A stretch of 47,766 bases of DNA from Methanobacteriota archaeon (lineage in GTDB: Archaea > Halobacteriota > Methanomicrobia > Methanomicrobiales > Methanospirillaceae): assembly GCA_029547605.1 (NCBI GenBank), contig JAKPPB010000044.1, forward strand, positions 1-47,766, read 5' to 3'. Made by a program: the position numbers and the translations under genes. Positions 16,659 to 24,116 of the stretch are shown piece by piece; within the stretch, counting starts at the first letter, position 1, and each line of letters begins with the position of its first letter. The notes below the pieces were generated by a model. It was not told where the DNA came from. It worked only from the letters and a program-made list of their open reading frames with translations, and searched no databases.

Positions 16659-17906
16659 TCAGGGATCAGGCACCAGCGAGAGGAGGTCCTGTCGCACCCC
16701 CCTGCAGAGGGGCCGGGCCAGGTGTCGGCGGGCTGAAGGGGGCACTTCGTACCAGCCGGGGACGACGCGCCTCTCCACATCGAGTATCTCTGGCTCCGTG
16801 CCCCTGCCTCCGCACCGGCGACACTTGTATCCCTTGCCTTTCCCGGCGCTCGTCATCCGCTTCCCGCAACGCCCGCAGACAGGTGGCCTGGAGAGCCGAA
16901 CGGGGGGAGCGGAGATGACCTGGAGCTTCTCGAGGTTGATACTCCCCTGCTTGTAACTTCCCGCAACCCTTACCCGGTCCCCGGGGAGGAGCGCACGGAC
17001 CACGTCCCGGAACTGCCTCGTGGGTTCGTACGCCATGCAGGTGAGGGGGCTGTCCCTGCACATCAGTTCAAGCGAGACGTGACCTCCCCGGTGAGTCACG
17101 GGTGCGGAGGCCACGGTCCCGGCCAGGAGATATGAGCACCCTTCCCGGAGATCGGGGGCCTGTGCAGGGATGAGGTGAGCGTCAGTCCCCTGGTTGGTGG
17201 TCCAGACCTGTTCAAGCGATGGTCTCTCAGAGACAACCTCTTCGCGGGCGAGCGCCACCCATCCTGGCCGCTCTCCCCGGATACCGAAGAGGACCGGGTC
17301 GGGGGTGTGCGGGACGCATACCACGAGGTCATTCTCCCGGTCGACGGTATCCCAGGTATGGGGGTACGTGTGGACGTCTGCAAAAAAAAGACTCTCTCTC
17401 TCCACGAATCGCGGGGTCCCCCAGGAGGAGGGATTGCGATAGGCGAGGATCTCGTAGGTGGGATCGTCGAAATCGCTGCAGGCCGCGGCAGTTGCTCCAA
17501 TCAGCCCCCGCTTCTGCTTGTACCCCCTGGAGAGTGCCCCCGCCTGATCGATGATCTCACGCGCTTCATCGAGCGTGCAAAACTCCTGCACCGCTTTCCT
17601 GTAAAACCAGGAGGGCAGGTCACCCTCCGAAACCACCACGCCCGGGTGTGTATGCTCGTGTGCGAGGTCCGCAAGCTCCCTGACGGTGTTGCAGGCAAGC
17701 CGGAACGCTTTTTCGGGGGAACCGTCGGCGATAAGGCACACGGCTGCGTTCCCCCGGGTCTTCCACGCGACATTTGGGTTCAAACGCACGAGCCTTGCCT
17801 CCCTGACTGCGATCCCTGCACGAGCGAGCCTCTTTCCGAGCACTGCCCCCAGGTAAGTGGTGCACATTCCGCGGGGAGAGTCGGTATCGTCGATCCCGAT
17901 GCGCAT
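16659..17906 (-). CDS. tiaS: tRNA(Ile2) 2-agmatinylcytidine synthetase TiaS
   Basis: TiaS couples agmatine to C34 of tRNA(Ile2), the archaeal way to decode AUA. The 415-residue product opens with 'MRIGIDDTDSPRGMCTTYLG', the ATP-binding signature of the family, and has the 'RLVRLNPNVAWKTRGNAAV' segment. Later come an OB fold at about residues 260-335 and a zinc ribbon 'CGRCGKRMTSAGKGKGYKCRRCG' in pieces, near residue 345. The ATG at 17906 is the family start. It is divergent from the HTH regulator gene, whose TATA box lies between them. Confidence 0.95.
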   Translation of the reverse strand: MRIGIDDTDSPRGMCTTYLGAVLGKRLARAGIAVREARLVRLNPNVAWKTRGNAAVCLIADGSPEKAFRLACNTVRELADLAHEHTHPGVVVSEGDLPSWFYRKAVQEFCTLDEAREIIDQAGALSRGYKQKRGLIGATAAACSDFDDPTYEILAYRNPSSWGTPRFVERESLFFADVHTYPHTWDTVDRENDLVVCVPHTPDPVLFGIRGERPGWVALAREEVVSERPSLEQVWTTNQGTDAHLIPAQAPDLREGCSYLLAGTVASAPVTHRGGHVSLELMCRDSPLTCMAYEPTRQFRDVVRALLPGDRVRVAGSYKQGSINLEKLQVISAPPVRLSRPPVCGRCGKRMTSAGKGKGYKCRRCGGRGTEPEILDVERRVVPGWYEVPPSARRHLARPLCRGVRQDLLSLVPDP

Positions 17907-17918
17907 CTTCAGCCTATT

Positions 17919-17930
17919 ATATATATCAGG
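17919..17930 (+). promoter_or_regulatory. TATA box of the HTH regulator gene (possibly shared with tiaS)
   Basis: TTATATATATCA is centred about 30 nt before ATG 17956. The same AT run, read on the other strand, is only about 20 nt from tiaS ATG 17906, so a second box, GGATTTAGCC near 17938, may serve tiaS. Confidence 0.5.
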
Positions 17931-17955
17931 TCAGGCTAAATCCATTCGTAGTGGG

Positions 17956-18873
17956 ATGTCGCAGGAACGCCTTCTCTCCACGGTGACGAGTGTCTTGCTG
18001 ATGGCGGGGTTCCGAGTATCGGAGCGGTTCAGCATGAGGCCGAGGAGTTTCGACCTGATCGCCAGGCACAGGGAGATGATCCTCGTAATCAAGGTAGTCT
18101 CCCACATCGACAGCGTCAGCGAGGAAGTTGCGCGGGACCTCGACCATATCGCCCGGTATCTCAAGGGGGCACCGCTCATCATCGGTGAACGCGCCCGTGA
18201 TGCCGACCTCGAACGGGGAGCAGTATACGTGAGGTACGGCATCTTTGCCATCAGCGCGTCAACCCTGTACGATGCGTTCGTGGAAGGGGTCCCGCCCCTC
18301 GTATACGCCTCACCTGGTGGCCTTTACGTGAACATCAACGGCGAGGTGCTCCGGGAACTGCGGGAGAGGATGAACCTCTCGCTCGGGGACATGGGAAACC
18401 TTCTCGGGGTCTCACGGCGGACCATCAGCAAGTACGAAAGCGGGATGGGGACTACGCTCGAGGTGGCGCAGAAGATCGAGGAGATATTCGACGCCCCGCT
18501 TGTAAAGAGCATCGATCTCCTTGAATATACCTCGGTCTTCGAAGATGAGCCAGGGGGAGAGGAGGAGCCTGCGCCAATGGGGTTTCTCCAGCGCATCGGG
18601 GTGAAACTGCACGCGATGCACAGGGCCCCGTTCCAGGCCCTGATCGAGATATCTGACCAGTCCATCCTTACCGGGTACGGGTCGTCGCAGAAGGTCGTGA
18701 AACGCGCTGCACTTATCGGGAACATCTCCCAGGTCGCGGGGATGCACGCGATGTGCGTGCTCACGGATTACGCCAAGCAGAAAAAGATCGGAAAAACCCT
18801 CGTGATTGGGGAACAGCGCCTTCTGGCCCTGGAAGACGGGGAAGAGCTGATCCAGCTCGTCAGTAAATCATAA
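17956..18873 (+). CDS. Archaeal HTH-type transcriptional regulator (putative, conserved euryarchaeal family)
   Basis: The 305-residue product has an N-terminal restriction-endonuclease-like region ('FDLIARHREMILVIKVV'), a central helix-turn-helix at about residues 140-185 ('GDMGNLLGVSRRTISKYESG') and a conserved C-terminal domain ('ISDQSILTGYGSSQKVVKRA'). This matches the uncharacterised putative HTH-type regulatory proteins found across methanogens. The target is unknown. It is followed after 51 nt by the thermosome gene on the same strand, though that gene has its own TATA box. ATG 17956 is chosen from the box position and family length. Confidence 0.85.
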   Translation: MSQERLLSTVTSVLLMAGFRVSERFSMRPRSFDLIARHREMILVIKVVSHIDSVSEEVARDLDHIARYLKGAPLIIGERARDADLERGAVYVRYGIFAISASTLYDAFVEGVPPLVYASPGGLYVNINGEVLRELRERMNLSLGDMGNLLGVSRRTISKYESGMGTTLEVAQKIEEIFDAPLVKSIDLLEYTSVFEDEPGGEEEPAPMGFLQRIGVKLHAMHRAPFQALIEISDQSILTGYGSSQKVVKRAALIGNISQVAGMHAMCVLTDYAKQKKIGKTLVIGEQRLLALEDGEELIQLVSKS

Positions 18874-18898
18874 TTTTTATATAGAACCAATAACCAAT
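18874..18898 (+). promoter_or_regulatory. Thermosome promoter: TATA box and tandem AACCAAT
   Basis: TTTTTATATAG at 18874-18884 is followed directly by two exact tandem AACCAAT units at 18885-18891 and 18892-18898, between the box and the expected start near 18905. The placement would suit a repressor that blocks RNA polymerase; no such factor is shown. Confidence 0.55.
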
Positions 18899-18924
18899 TT
18901 TATCGCTACACGTGGAGAACAGTT

Positions 18925-20589
18925 ATGTCGCAGCAACTTGGAGGACAACCGATTCTCATCCTGAAAGAAGGAAGTTCACGCACCCGTGGACGTGACGCAC
19001 AGGGCATGAACATCACCGCGGCCAAGGCCGTTGCAAGTGCGGTACGGACAACGCTTGGGCCAAAGGGCATGGACAAGATGCTCGTCGACACCATTGGCGA
19101 CGTGGTCATCACAAACGACGGGGTCACCATCCTCAAAGAGATGGACATTGAGCACCCCGCCGCCAAGATGATGGTGGAGATCGCCAAGACCCAGGACGAC
19201 GAGGTCGGCGACGGGACCACCACCGCGGTGGTCATCGCGGGCGAGCTCCTGAAGAAGGCAGAGGACCTCCTTGAGCAGGACGTCCACCCCACCGTGATCG
19301 CCCACGGGTACCGCCAGGCTTCGGAAAAAGCTCAGGAGATCCTCCAGAGCATCGCGGTGACCATCAAGCCCAAGGATGTCGCTATGCTGAAGAAGATCGC
19401 CGAGACTGCCATGACCGGCAAGGGTGCAGAGGGGTCAAGGCAGAAGATCTGCGACCTCGTTGTCAAGGCAGTGACGATGGTGGCCGACGAAGAAGGCACC
19501 GTTGACAAGGACTATATCAAGGTCGAGAAGAAGGTCGGCGGGTCAATCGACGACTGCGAGATCATCGAGGGCGTCCTCATCGACAAGGAGCGTGTCCATC
19601 CCGGCATGCCCCGCAAAGTGAAGAACGCGAAGATTCTCCTCCTGAATGCCGCAGTGGAGTTCAAGAAGACCGAGGTTGATGCCGAGATCAACATCACGAG
19701 CCCCGACCAGCTCCAGGCGTTCCTCGACGAAGAGGAGCGGATGATCAAGAACATCGTCGACAAGATCGTGGACTCGGGCGCAAACGTCCTCTTCTGTCAG
19801 AAGGGTATCGACGACATCGCACAGCACTACCTTGCCAAGGCCGGAGTCTTTGCAATCCGCAGGGTCAAGAAGAGCGACATGGAGAAACTCGCACGCGCGA
19901 CCGGCGGCAGCATGGTCTCGAGCATAGACGCAATCAGCAAGGAGGAGCTCGGGTACGCAGGACTCGTGGAGGAGCGAAAGATCTCCGGTGAGGAGATGAT
20001 CTTCGTCGAGGAGTGCAAGAACCCGAAGGCAGTGTCCATCATGGTCAGGGGCGGAACCGAGCACGTGGTCGACGAGCTCGAGCGTGCCATCGAGGACGCG
20101 CTGCGCGTGGTCTCCGTCGTCTTCGAGGACAAGAAGCTCGTTGCCGGTGGCGGCGCACCCGAGGTAGAGCTCTCGCTTCGGCTCCGCGAGTATGCGGCGA
20201 GCGTGGGTGGCCGTGCACAGCTTGCCATCGAGGCCTTTGCAAGCGCGCTCGAGATCATCCCCCGCACCCTCGCTGAGAACGCGGGCCTCGACCCAATCGA
20301 CATGCTTGTTGAGCTTCGGGCTGCGCACGAGAAGGGCAAGAAGACCTTCGGCCTCAACGTCTTCGAGGGCAAAGCCGAGGACATGCTGAAGTCAGGCGTC
20401 GTTGAGCCCCTCCGTGTCAAGACCCAGGCGGTCGCGAGCGCTGCAGAGGCTGCAACGATGATCCTCCGCATCGACGACGTGATCGCTGCCTCAAAGACCG
20501 CAGCCCCGCAGGGCCCGCCGGGCGGCGGCGGCATGGGCGGTATGGGCGGCGGTATGGGCGGCGGCATGGGCGACATGGGTGACTTCTGA
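18925..20589 (+). CDS. Thermosome subunit (group II chaperonin)
   Basis: The 554-residue ATP-dependent chaperonin subunit assembles into double rings that fold proteins in the cytoplasm. Signatures include '[14 protein letters not shown]', '[11 protein letters not shown]', '[16 protein letters not shown]' (ATP site with the catalytic Asp) and '[19 protein letters not shown]'-like '[16 protein letters not shown]'. It ends in a GGM-rich tail typical of the family. The start has GGAGA about 8 nt upstream. Only one subunit gene is present in the window; others may lie elsewhere. Confidence 0.97.
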   Translation: MSQQLGGQPILILKEGSSRTRGRDAQGMNITAAKAVASAVRTTLGPKGMDKMLVDTIGDVVITNDGVTILKEMDIEHPAAKMMVEIAKTQDDEVGDGTTTAVVIAGELLKKAEDLLEQDVHPTVIAHGYRQASEKAQEILQSIAVTIKPKDVAMLKKIAETAMTGKGAEGSRQKICDLVVKAVTMVADEEGTVDKDYIKVEKKVGGSIDDCEIIEGVLIDKERVHPGMPRKVKNAKILLLNAAVEFKKTEVDAEINITSPDQLQAFLDEEERMIKNIVDKIVDSGANVLFCQKGIDDIAQHYLAKAGVFAIRRVKKSDMEKLARATGGSMVSSIDAISKEELGYAGLVEERKISGEEMIFVEECKNPKAVSIMVRGGTEHVVDELERAIEDALRVVSVVFEDKKLVAGGGAPEVELSLRLREYAASVGGRAQLAIEAFASALEIIPRTLAENAGLDPIDMLVELRAAHEKGKKTFGLNVFEGKAEDMLKSGVVEPLRVKTQAVASAAEAATMILRIDDVIAASKTAAPQGPPGGGGMGGMGGGMGGGMGDMGDF

Positions 20590-20639
20590 TCCCAAAGATC
20601 GCACCCATTTTTCCCCCTTATACCTTTATACCCCAATCT

Positions 20640-20663
20640 CCCCCTGGAAGGGGAATCTTTTAT
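20640..20663 (+). promoter_or_regulatory. Promoter of the zinc-ribbon gene with a CCCC/GGGG inverted repeat
   Basis: CCCCCTGGAAGGGG forms a short inverted repeat just upstream of a TATA-like CTTTTATCC centred about 28 nt before ATG 20686, suggesting a leaderless transcript. The inverted repeat could alternatively be part of a hairpin terminator for the thermosome gene. Confidence 0.4.
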
Positions 20664-20685
20664 CCGGGCAGGCCGACACTGTTAC

Positions 20686-21051
20686 ATGCAAGACCGGTTT
20701 ATCTTCACCGCCTACCGGACCAACTGCTATCACTGCGGAAAGGATGCGGACCAGGTGATCAAGGCCGTCCCTTACCAGGCCCAGGTCTCCTGCAGCAACT
20801 GTGGCGCCACACGGATCTTCGTCCCCAGGATCCAGGATGTGAACAAACCGGGAAGTTTCACCAGGATCGGCTGCTATGACCTCTGGAACCTGGTCACCGA
20901 CGCGTCCTGCAGGAACTGCACAGTCCAGGGCCCCCATGACCTTGCCATTGGGTGCAACCACTTCACGGTCCGCTGCAGGAACTGCGGGTTCACGCACTTT
21001 TACAAGTTCAACCTCGAGTATATCGCCCAGTGCCCGATCGAGGAACAGTGA
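20686..21051 (+). CDS. Conserved zinc-ribbon protein of unknown function
   Basis: The 121-residue product has four CxxC pairs (Cys14/17, 36/39, 75/78, 97/100), enough for two zinc-ribbon sites, plus Cys63, 90 and 116. The two halves look like a duplicated ribbon ('CYHCGK ... CSNCGA' and 'CRNCTV ... CRNCGF'). No catalytic residues or named family are recognised; an RNA-, DNA- or protein-binding role is possible. A TATA-like box about 28 nt upstream supports the ATG. The closing region has the dispersed repeat copy at 21072-21092. Confidence 0.7.
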   Translation: MQDRFIFTAYRTNCYHCGKDADQVIKAVPYQAQVSCSNCGATRIFVPRIQDVNKPGSFTRIGCYDLWNLVTDASCRNCTVQGPHDLAIGCNHFTVRCRNCGFTHFYKFNLEYIAQCPIEEQ

Positions 21052-21071
21052 TAAAAACCCCGGAGATCCTC

Positions 21072-21092
21072 AAAAGGGACTTCAGCGATTCA
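21072..21092. repeat. Shortened third copy of the repeat seen at 408-434
   Basis: AAAAGGGACTTCAGCGATTCA matches GAAAGGGAATTGCTTCAGCGATTTTCA (408-434, given here in two segments as GAAAGGGAATTG and CTTCAGCGATTTTCA) with a 3-nt and a 2-nt gap. It lies between the convergent ends of the zinc-ribbon gene and porD. Confidence 0.4.
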
Positions 21093-21179
21093 TGGCATAG
21101 CCAGGGATGTGTCGAGGGGACCAAACCACATTTGGTAAACGGAGGTCGGGAGAGAGGAGAGGCAAAAAGAGGGACGCCC

Positions 21180-21431
21180 CTATTTCTCTTCCCGTACCAT
21201 CATGATGGCTTTCTTCGGGCACTCGTGCGCGCAGATCCCGCACCCCTTGCAGAAGTCGAGATCGACCTCAAGGTCTTCTGAAATGGCGGCATCCGGGCAG
21301 TACATCGCACAGATCCCGCAGGCATTGCACTTCCCGCGGTCAATGACCGGCCGAAACACCCTCCAGGTACCGGTCTTCCCGCATGCCCCTTCTGTAGGCC
21401 TGCTCCGTGCAAGCCGGGTACGGCTGCTCAT
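21180..21431 (-). CDS. porD: Pyruvate:ferredoxin oxidoreductase delta subunit PorD
   Basis: The 83-residue product carries two ferredoxin-type [4Fe-4S] motifs, CNACGICAMYCP and CKGCGICAHECP, which pass electrons from the TPP site to ferredoxin. The N-terminal third precedes the clusters with the usual 'FRPVIDRGKC' linker. It is the last gene of porB-A-G-D; its start overlaps porG by 4 nt (ATGA). In most methanogens described, the delta gene precedes alpha and beta; here it is last. Confidence 0.93.
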   Translation of the reverse strand: MSSRTRLARSRPTEGACGKTGTWRVFRPVIDRGKCNACGICAMYCPDAAISEDLEVDLDFCKGCGICAHECPKKAIMMVREEK

Positions 21432-21955
21432 GCGACCAGCTCCCTGTACGCAGTTTCGGCGGCTGCGACGTTCCTCCTGTCCGAAAACATCTCCTCGATT
21501 GCCATCTTTGCCGACTCCATCGTGATGATCCCCATCTTTGCGAGCGCCCCCAGGACAGGGGTGTTCAGAATGGGGCTTCCTGCCACCACGAGGTTCTCCC
21601 TGAGGGCTATCCCGGTGAGATCGACCGCAAACGTGGGGAACCCTTTCATCTCGCGAGGCTCTCCTGCGTTCATCAGCACGCGTCCTCCCGGCTTCATCCC
21701 GCTCAATACGTCCACGACGTCCATGACGCTCGGGTCAAGGACAAGGACAAGATCGGGGTGGCGTATCTGGCTGTACACCCGTATGGGGCGGTCATCGATG
21801 CGCACGTAGGAGACCACCGGGGCTCCACGCCGCTCGGCGCCATAGAAGGGGCATGCGGTGGCATACTTCCCGTCCCTTATGGCGGCAAGGGCGAGAAGCC
21901 TGGCTGCTGTCACTCCGCCCTGTCCGCCGCGGGAGTGGATGCGGACCTCATACAT
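21428..21955 (-). CDS. porG: Pyruvate:ferredoxin oxidoreductase gamma subunit PorG
   Basis: The 175-residue product begins 'MYEVRIHSRGGQGGVTAARL', the CoA-binding GGQG signature of the gamma subunit, and continues with 'YGAERRGAPVVSYVRI', the standard E-R-R-G-x-P segment. In methanogens the complex mainly runs from acetyl-CoA to pyruvate for carbon fixation. Its start overlaps porA by 8 nt and its end overlaps porD by 4 nt. Confidence 0.94.
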   Translation of the reverse strand: MYEVRIHSRGGQGGVTAARLLALAAIRDGKYATACPFYGAERRGAPVVSYVRIDDRPIRVYSQIRHPDLVLVLDPSVMDVVDVLSGMKPGGRVLMNAGEPREMKGFPTFAVDLTGIALRENLVVAGSPILNTPVLGALAKMGIITMESAKMAIEEMFSDRRNVAAAETAYRELVA

Positions 21956-23060
21956 CGGGCATCACCCCGAACCAGTACTCCTCTCCAGGCCGCCTGCTGC
22001 GCACGAAACCGGCGATATCGTCGTAGGTGACTTCCTGGCCCCCGAGTCCCGCGATGACCGAGAAGGGCTTTGCACGCTCGGTTGCAGCAAGGCTCCTCGC
22101 GATAACCCCGCCGAAGCCGAACGAGTAGTCACGGTCAATGACCACCACGTCCCGCCCCGAGAGGTCGAGGCGCGGGAAGGGGCGCAGCCAGCGGATACGC
22201 ATGCTCCCGGCAGGAACCCCCTCATTCCTGAGAAGGTCGACTGCGACCTCGGCCTCCTTCCCAAGGGTCCCCATCGCGACCACCACTACCTCGGCGTCAT
22301 CGCACTGGTACTTTTCGACCGCGTCGTATCTCCTCCCGAACCTCTTTGCGAACTCGTCTTCCGTCTGCCTGATGACACCAGCCGAATCGCGCATCGACCG
22401 CTCGATATCCCATCGTAGTTTGAAATACTGGTCAGGCCCTGTCAGCGTCCCGTAGCCCATGGGGTGTGCCGTGTCGATGGCATGCGGGAGCCTGATGGGA
22501 GGAATGAAGTCGCCTATCTCCACTGTCTCGAGGGGTTGCATGCTGTGAGAGAGGAGGAACCCGTCGAGGTTCACCATGACAGGGAGGAGGACTGACTCGT
22601 GCTCTGCGATGCGAAATGCCATCAGGGTTGCATCGTACGCCTCCTGGACAGAAGCCACGTATACCTGGAGCCAGCCGGTATCCCTCTCCTGGAACGCGTC
22701 GGTATGCTCGGCCCAGATGTTCCATCCGGGGCCGAGGGCACGGTTCACGTTGGCCATCACAATCGGAAGCCTTGCTCCTGCCGCCCAGTTGACCATCTCG
22801 TGCATGTAGTGGAGGCCGTGGGAACTCGTCGCGGTGAACGTCCTTACGCCGGTGACGCTCGCGCCGATGCAGGCCGCCATCGCCGAGTGCTCGCTCTCCA
22901 CCGGGATGTACTGGCTCTTTAACTCCCCTGATGTGACGTACTCTGCGATCTGCTCGACTATCTCTGTCTGCGGGGTGATGGGATATGCGGCCACGACGGA
23001 CGGGCAGGCCTGTTTCACCGCCGCTGCCACGGCCTTGTTGCCGGTTGCGACCGTCAGCAT
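21948..23060 (-). CDS. porA: Pyruvate:ferredoxin oxidoreductase alpha subunit PorA
   Basis: The 370-residue product has 'VVAAYPITPQTEIVEQIAE' (substrate loop), 'VESEHSAMAACIGASVTGVR' and 'RDTGW', all typical of PorA. The pyrimidine part of TPP binds here at the interface with PorB. The 'ALGPGWNIWAEHTD' segment agrees with pyruvate-type rather than 2-oxoglutarate-type enzymes, though a 2-oxoisovalerate role cannot be excluded from sequence alone. It overlaps porB by 7 nt upstream and porG by 8 nt downstream. Confidence 0.93.
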   Translation of the reverse strand: MLTVATGNKAVAAAVKQACPSVVAAYPITPQTEIVEQIAEYVTSGELKSQYIPVESEHSAMAACIGASVTGVRTFTATSSHGLHYMHEMVNWAAGARLPIVMANVNRALGPGWNIWAEHTDAFQERDTGWLQVYVASVQEAYDATLMAFRIAEHESVLLPVMVNLDGFLLSHSMQPLETVEIGDFIPPIRLPHAIDTAHPMGYGTLTGPDQYFKLRWDIERSMRDSAGVIRQTEDEFAKRFGRRYDAVEKYQCDDAEVVVVAMGTLGKEAEVAVDLLRNEGVPAGSMRIRWLRPFPRLDLSGRDVVVIDRDYSFGFGGVIARSLAATERAKPFSVIAGLGGQEVTYDDIAGFVRSRRPGEEYWFGVMPDV

Positions 23061-23935
23061 ATCCCTTCCTCCTCTTTTTTCAGGCGCTGTGCATTCCGTT
23101 CGGCAACCGATCTCAGCAGGGCCCGCGCCTCAGGGCTTATGCCCTTGAACCGCCCCTGCGGCTCCAGGTACTCTTCGAGCGGTACCGGCTTGATCATTGC
23201 AGCCTTCGAGGGCCCGTTTATAGTGACCTTCCCGAACTCCCGCTCGTAGAGGATCCACATGCCGGACCTGACCGCGAGTCTGCCCATCTCGACACTCCTC
23301 TCAGAGGAGTAGCGCCATCCCGGAGGGCATGGCGAAAGGACGTGGATGAACTTTGGGCCCCGGATGGAGAGCGCCTTCTGGACTTTAGAGAAGAGGTCCT
23401 TTGGATAGGAGGCGCAGGCCGTAGCCATGTAGGGAGGATTATGGGCGGCGACGATGGCATCGAGGTCCTTTTTTGTCTGCCCCTTCCCCGCGGGAGTGGT
23501 GGTGGTCCTGGCCCCCGCAGGGGTCGAGCCCGAACGCTGCATCCCCGTGTTCCCATAGGCCTCATTGTCATAGCAGATGTAGAGGAAATCAGTGCCCCGC
23601 TCGAATGCCCCCGAGAGGGCCTGGATCCCGATATCCACGGTCCCCCCGTCGCCGGCATAGACGATCACGTTCGTTTTCCTGCCTACTGCCTTAAACGCTG
23701 CGCTCATCCCAGAGGCGCACGCGGCCGCTGCAGCGAACGCGACGTTGTACACGGGGATATTCATGGCGGTATTGGGGTAGATGCCCTGGATCACGCTGGT
23801 GCAGCACGCGGGAACCACCAGCACCGTGTCGGGCCCTGCCGCTTTCAGCACGTACCGAAGCGTGAGCGAGTCGCTGCATCCCGCGCACGCAGACGTGCAT
23901 TTCAGTATGTATTCTTCCCTGGGAATGTCCGTCAT
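23054..23935 (-). CDS. porB: Pyruvate:ferredoxin oxidoreductase beta subunit PorB
   Basis: The 293-residue product binds TPP ('YAGDGGTVDIGIQAL' and 'CYDNEAYGNTGMQRSG') and a proximal [4Fe-4S] cluster through Cys13, Cys17 or Cys20 and 'PCPPGW' near residue 200. It is the first gene of the operon. ATG 23935 starts 'MTDIPREEYILK'; an extended frame from 24007 runs through the TATA region and lacks similarity. Upstream repeats at 23981-24029 mark a probable control site. Confidence 0.93.
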   Translation of the reverse strand: MTDIPREEYILKCTSACAGCSDSLTLRYVLKAAGPDTVLVVPACCTSVIQGIYPNTAMNIPVYNVAFAAAAACASGMSAAFKAVGRKTNVIVYAGDGGTVDIGIQALSGAFERGTDFLYICYDNEAYGNTGMQRSGSTPAGARTTTTPAGKGQTKKDLDAIVAAHNPPYMATACASYPKDLFSKVQKALSIRGPKFIHVLSPCPPGWRYSSERSVEMGRLAVRSGMWILYEREFGKVTINGPSKAAMIKPVPLEEYLEPQGRFKGISPEARALLRSVAERNAQRLKKEEEGIC

Positions 23936-23965
23936 CAAACTCGGGGTATAGTTTTGTCTGCCATC

Positions 23966-24029
23966 GGTAATAAGAGTATATTCTTGGAAAACACGAAAAA
24001 AAGCCAATATTTCTGGAAAACCCGAAAAA
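23966..24029 (-). promoter_or_regulatory. porB promoter with two operator-like direct repeats
   Basis: On the plus strand the repeats read TTCTTGGAAAACACGAAAAA (23981-24000) and TTCTGGAAAACCCGAAAAA (24011-24029), about 30 bp apart or three helix turns. A TATA-like CTTATTACC lies next to them on the minus strand at 23966-23975, so the expected start is about 10 nt before porB ATG 23935. Two same-face sites directly upstream of the box fit an activator or a cooperative regulator. Confidence 0.55.
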
Positions 24030-24073
24030 TTTTGGATAATTTGTGGTAACTGCAGGAGACACGTCGACTGCGT

Positions 24074-24081
24074 AAAAAAAA
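24074..24081 (-). terminator. T8 terminator after atwA
   Basis: The minus strand has CCCT followed by a run of eight T's about 36 nt past the atwA stop at 24117. Confidence 0.65.
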
Positions 24082-24116
24082 GGGTGTATCAGTCAGGGGT
24101 CGTTTTCCCAATCGAT

